Assembly: GCA_028695395.1 (NCBI GenBank)
Contig: JAQVJB010000091.1
Span: 1 to 6,549, forward strand
Source: Actinomycetota bacterium
GTDB taxonomy: Bacteria > Actinomycetota > Humimicrobiia > Humimicrobiales > Humimicrobiaceae
Direction of reading: 5' to 3'
DNA length: 6,549 bases
The notes beneath the pieces are model-generated. The model made no database searches. It was not told the origin of the DNA and saw nothing but the letters and a program-made list of their open reading frames with translations. Below, one piece after another: positions 5,144 through 6,549 of this stretch; positions within the stretch are counted from its first letter, which is position 1; each line of letters starts with the position of its first letter. The position numbers and the translations under genes were made by a program.

Positions 5144-6549
5144 TTAATTAACATCTTTTAAAGTAAATGAAATTCTCTTTCTTTGTTTGTCAATATCAAT
5201 TACTTTTACATTTACTTTCTGATTCAATCTGACTACTTCGTTAGGGCTTTTTATAAATTTATCAGACATCTCAGATATGTGAATCAAACCGTAATCTTTT
5301 ATTCCTATATCAACAAAAGCACCAAAATTAGTTATATTATTTATTATGCCGTTTAAAACCATTCCTATTTTAAGATCGTCTATGCTTAATATTCCGGTTT
5401 TGAATTCAAACTCATCCACATTTTCCCTTGGATCTCTCCCGGGCTTTGCAAGTTCCATTAAAATATCCTGCAAAGTCGGCAAGCCTACCTTGTCATCTAT
5501 ATAATCCTGCATTTTTATTTTTTCTTTTATTTTTTCATTTCCTATCATATCACTGACCTTGATTTTTAGATCTGAAGCAATTTTTTCAACAACATAATAA
5601 CTTTCAGGATGGACGGCACTTCTATCAAGAGGATTTGCTCCATCTTCTATCCTCAAAAAACCAGCGCACTGTTCAAAAACTTTTTCTCCGAGTTTAGGGA
5701 CATTTTTTAATTCATCTCTTGAAGTAAATGCACCTTTCTGCCTTCTATAATCAATGATATTCTGGGCAATTTTCGGTCCAAGCCCTGATACATACATGAG
5801 CAGATGTTTGCTGGCAGTGTTTAAATTGACTCCCACCATGTTCACGCAGCTTTCAACAACAAAGTCCAGGTTTTCTTTTAGCTTATTCTGGTTGACATCG
5901 TGCTGATACTGCCCCACTCCTATGGATTTAGGGTCTATCTTCACAAGTTCAGCAAGAGGGTCCATAAGCCTTCTGCCTATTGAAACAGCACCCCTAACGG
6001 TAACGTCATAATCAGGAAACTCTTCCCTTGCGACATCTGATGCAGAATAAATAGAAGCTCCGCTTTCACTAATAACAAATATTTTTATTTTTTTATTTTT
6101 TTGAAAAATCATACTGATAAATTCTTTGGTTTCTCTGCTTGCCGTTCCATTACCTATTGCAATAACTGCTATTTCAAATTTTTCAACCATTTCTTTTATC
6201 TTTTTTGCTGCTTCTTCTTTATTGTTTTGCGGTTCATTAGGATAAATAGTGTCATTAGAAACAAGATCTCCTTGTTCCTTTAGGCAGACTATCTTGCATC
6301 CAGTCCTAAAACCAGGATCAATCGCAAGTACCCTCTTTCTCCCTAAAAAAGGTGCAAGCAGAAGCTGTCGCAGATTGTCCGCAAAAACTTTTATGGCTTC
6401 ATCATCCGCACTTTCTTTTGCTAAAACAGTTATTTCTGTTTCAAGAGATGGGCCAAGAAGTCTTTTATAAGAATCTCTTATTGCATCTTTTACCATTTCA
6501 GATGCTTTATTATTATTTTTGATTAAAAGCTGCTCCATTTTTCTAAAAA
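5144..6549 (-). CDS. tex: Tex family S1 RNA-binding protein, C-terminal part (5' end outside window)
   Basis: Tex is a conserved cytoplasmic nucleic-acid-binding protein linked to transcription. This gene runs off the right edge: the frame stays open upstream of the Met codon at 6536-6538 (F-R-K precedes it), and usual Tex proteins are about 720-780 residues, so that Met is internal and the N-terminal domain lies outside. Counting from that Met, the visible parts are a YqgF/RuvC-like domain (about 68-165) with A-I-D-P-G-F-R-T-G (72-80), A-I-G-N-G-T-A-S-R-E (127-136) and S-E-S-G-A-S-I-Y-S-A-S (158-168); the signature R-R-L-M-D-P-L-A-E-L-V-K-I-D-P-K-S-I-G-V (189-208); helix-hairpin-helix motifs (about 246-296, Y-V-S-G-L-G-P-K-I-A and V-P-K-L-G-E-K); N-P-L-D-R-S-A-V-H-P-E (302-312); and an S1 domain (about 392-460). 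The stop is TAA (5144-5146). The gene is convergent with the reductase, and no internal damage is visible. Confidence 0.95.
   Translation of the reverse strand, partial: FRKMEQLLIKNNNKASEMVKDAIRDSYKRLLGPSLETEITVLAKESADDEAIKVFADNLRQLLLAPFLGRKRVLAIDPGFRTGCKIVCLKEQGDLVSNDTIYPNEPQNNKEEAAKKIKEMVEKFEIAVIAIGNGTASRETKEFISMIFQKNKKIKIFVISESGASIYSASDVAREEFPDYDVTVRGAVSIGRRLMDPLAELVKIDPKSIGVGQYQHDVNQNKLKENLDFVVESCVNMVGVNLNTASKHLLMYVSGLGPKIAQNIIDYRRQKGAFTSRDELKNVPKLGEKVFEQCAGFLRIEDGANPLDRSAVHPESYYVVEKIASDLKIKVSDMIGNEKIKEKIKMQDYIDDKVGLPTLQDILMELAKPGRDPRENVDEFEFKTGILSIDDLKIGMVLNGIINNITNFGAFVDIGIKDYGLIHISEMSDKFIKSPNEVVRLNQKVNVKVIDIDKQRKRISFTLKDVN

Noticed and set aside
5134..5160. Terminator between the reductase and Tex
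   Set aside because: The region contains a TTAATTAA palindrome and A/T runs but no GC-containing stem, so it cannot be called an intrinsic terminator.
6101..6470. Two plus-strand open frames (6101-6283 and 6249-6470)
   Set aside because: They lie antisense to the strongly conserved YqgF/RuvC-like part of Tex and have no features of their own.
6536..6538. A short, N-terminally truncated Tex starting at this Met
   Set aside because: The frame stays open to the window edge with Tex-like sequence, so the missing N-terminal domain simply lies outside the window.

Overview
The window is AT-rich, densely packed chromosomal DNA that looks bacterial: it has Shine-Dalgarno sites, sigma70-like promoters and a Tex gene. 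The low GC content and gene set would suit a low-GC, possibly anaerobic, uncultivated lineage, but nothing here fixes the phylum. There is no rRNA, tRNA, CRISPR array, insertion sequence or phage gene.

Layout, left to right. (1) The last 50 codons of a + strand membrane protein whose end resembles the C-terminus of GIDE-domain (MUL1-like, 'E3 ubiquitin ligase family') proteins. (2) A - strand YbaN/DUF454 inner-membrane protein, convergent with (1). (3) A 211-bp divergent intergenic region with overlapping candidate promoters, A-tracts, an 8-bp palindrome and a 10-bp inverted repeat. (4) A + strand two-gene unit: an unrecognised 80-residue charged protein overlapping by one base (TAATG) a half-size, single-EamA-domain DMT transporter. 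(5) A - strand TPM-domain (YgcG-type) membrane protein carrying a four-Cys zinc ribbon and a Gly/Ser tail ending in Trp; its stop codon directly abuts that of the transporter. (6) A 220-bp divergent intergenic region with a very good sigma70-like promoter (TTGATA-N17-TATAAT) facing right. (7) A + strand pair: a DUF853/YjgR-type HerA-like ATPase and a YeaE-like aldo/keto reductase. (8) The C-terminal part of Tex on the - strand, running off the right edge.

How the genes may work together. Most are stand-alone housekeeping or poorly characterised genes, and strand switches are frequent. The plausible functional link is between the GIDE-like fragment and the TPM protein. In bacteria these families often occur with LemA, so a LemA gene may lie just left of the window. 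The small protein and half-size transporter look translationally coupled. The ATPase and reductase are probably cotranscribed, with no evident biochemical link. All three convergent junctions have gaps of only 0 to 7 bases and no intrinsic terminator, while both divergent junctions have about 215 bases of promoter DNA.

I found no convincing evidence of a complete novel system. The most interesting leads are the GIDE/TPM neighbourhood, the small-protein/half-transporter pair with its structured leader, and the terminator-free convergent junctions.
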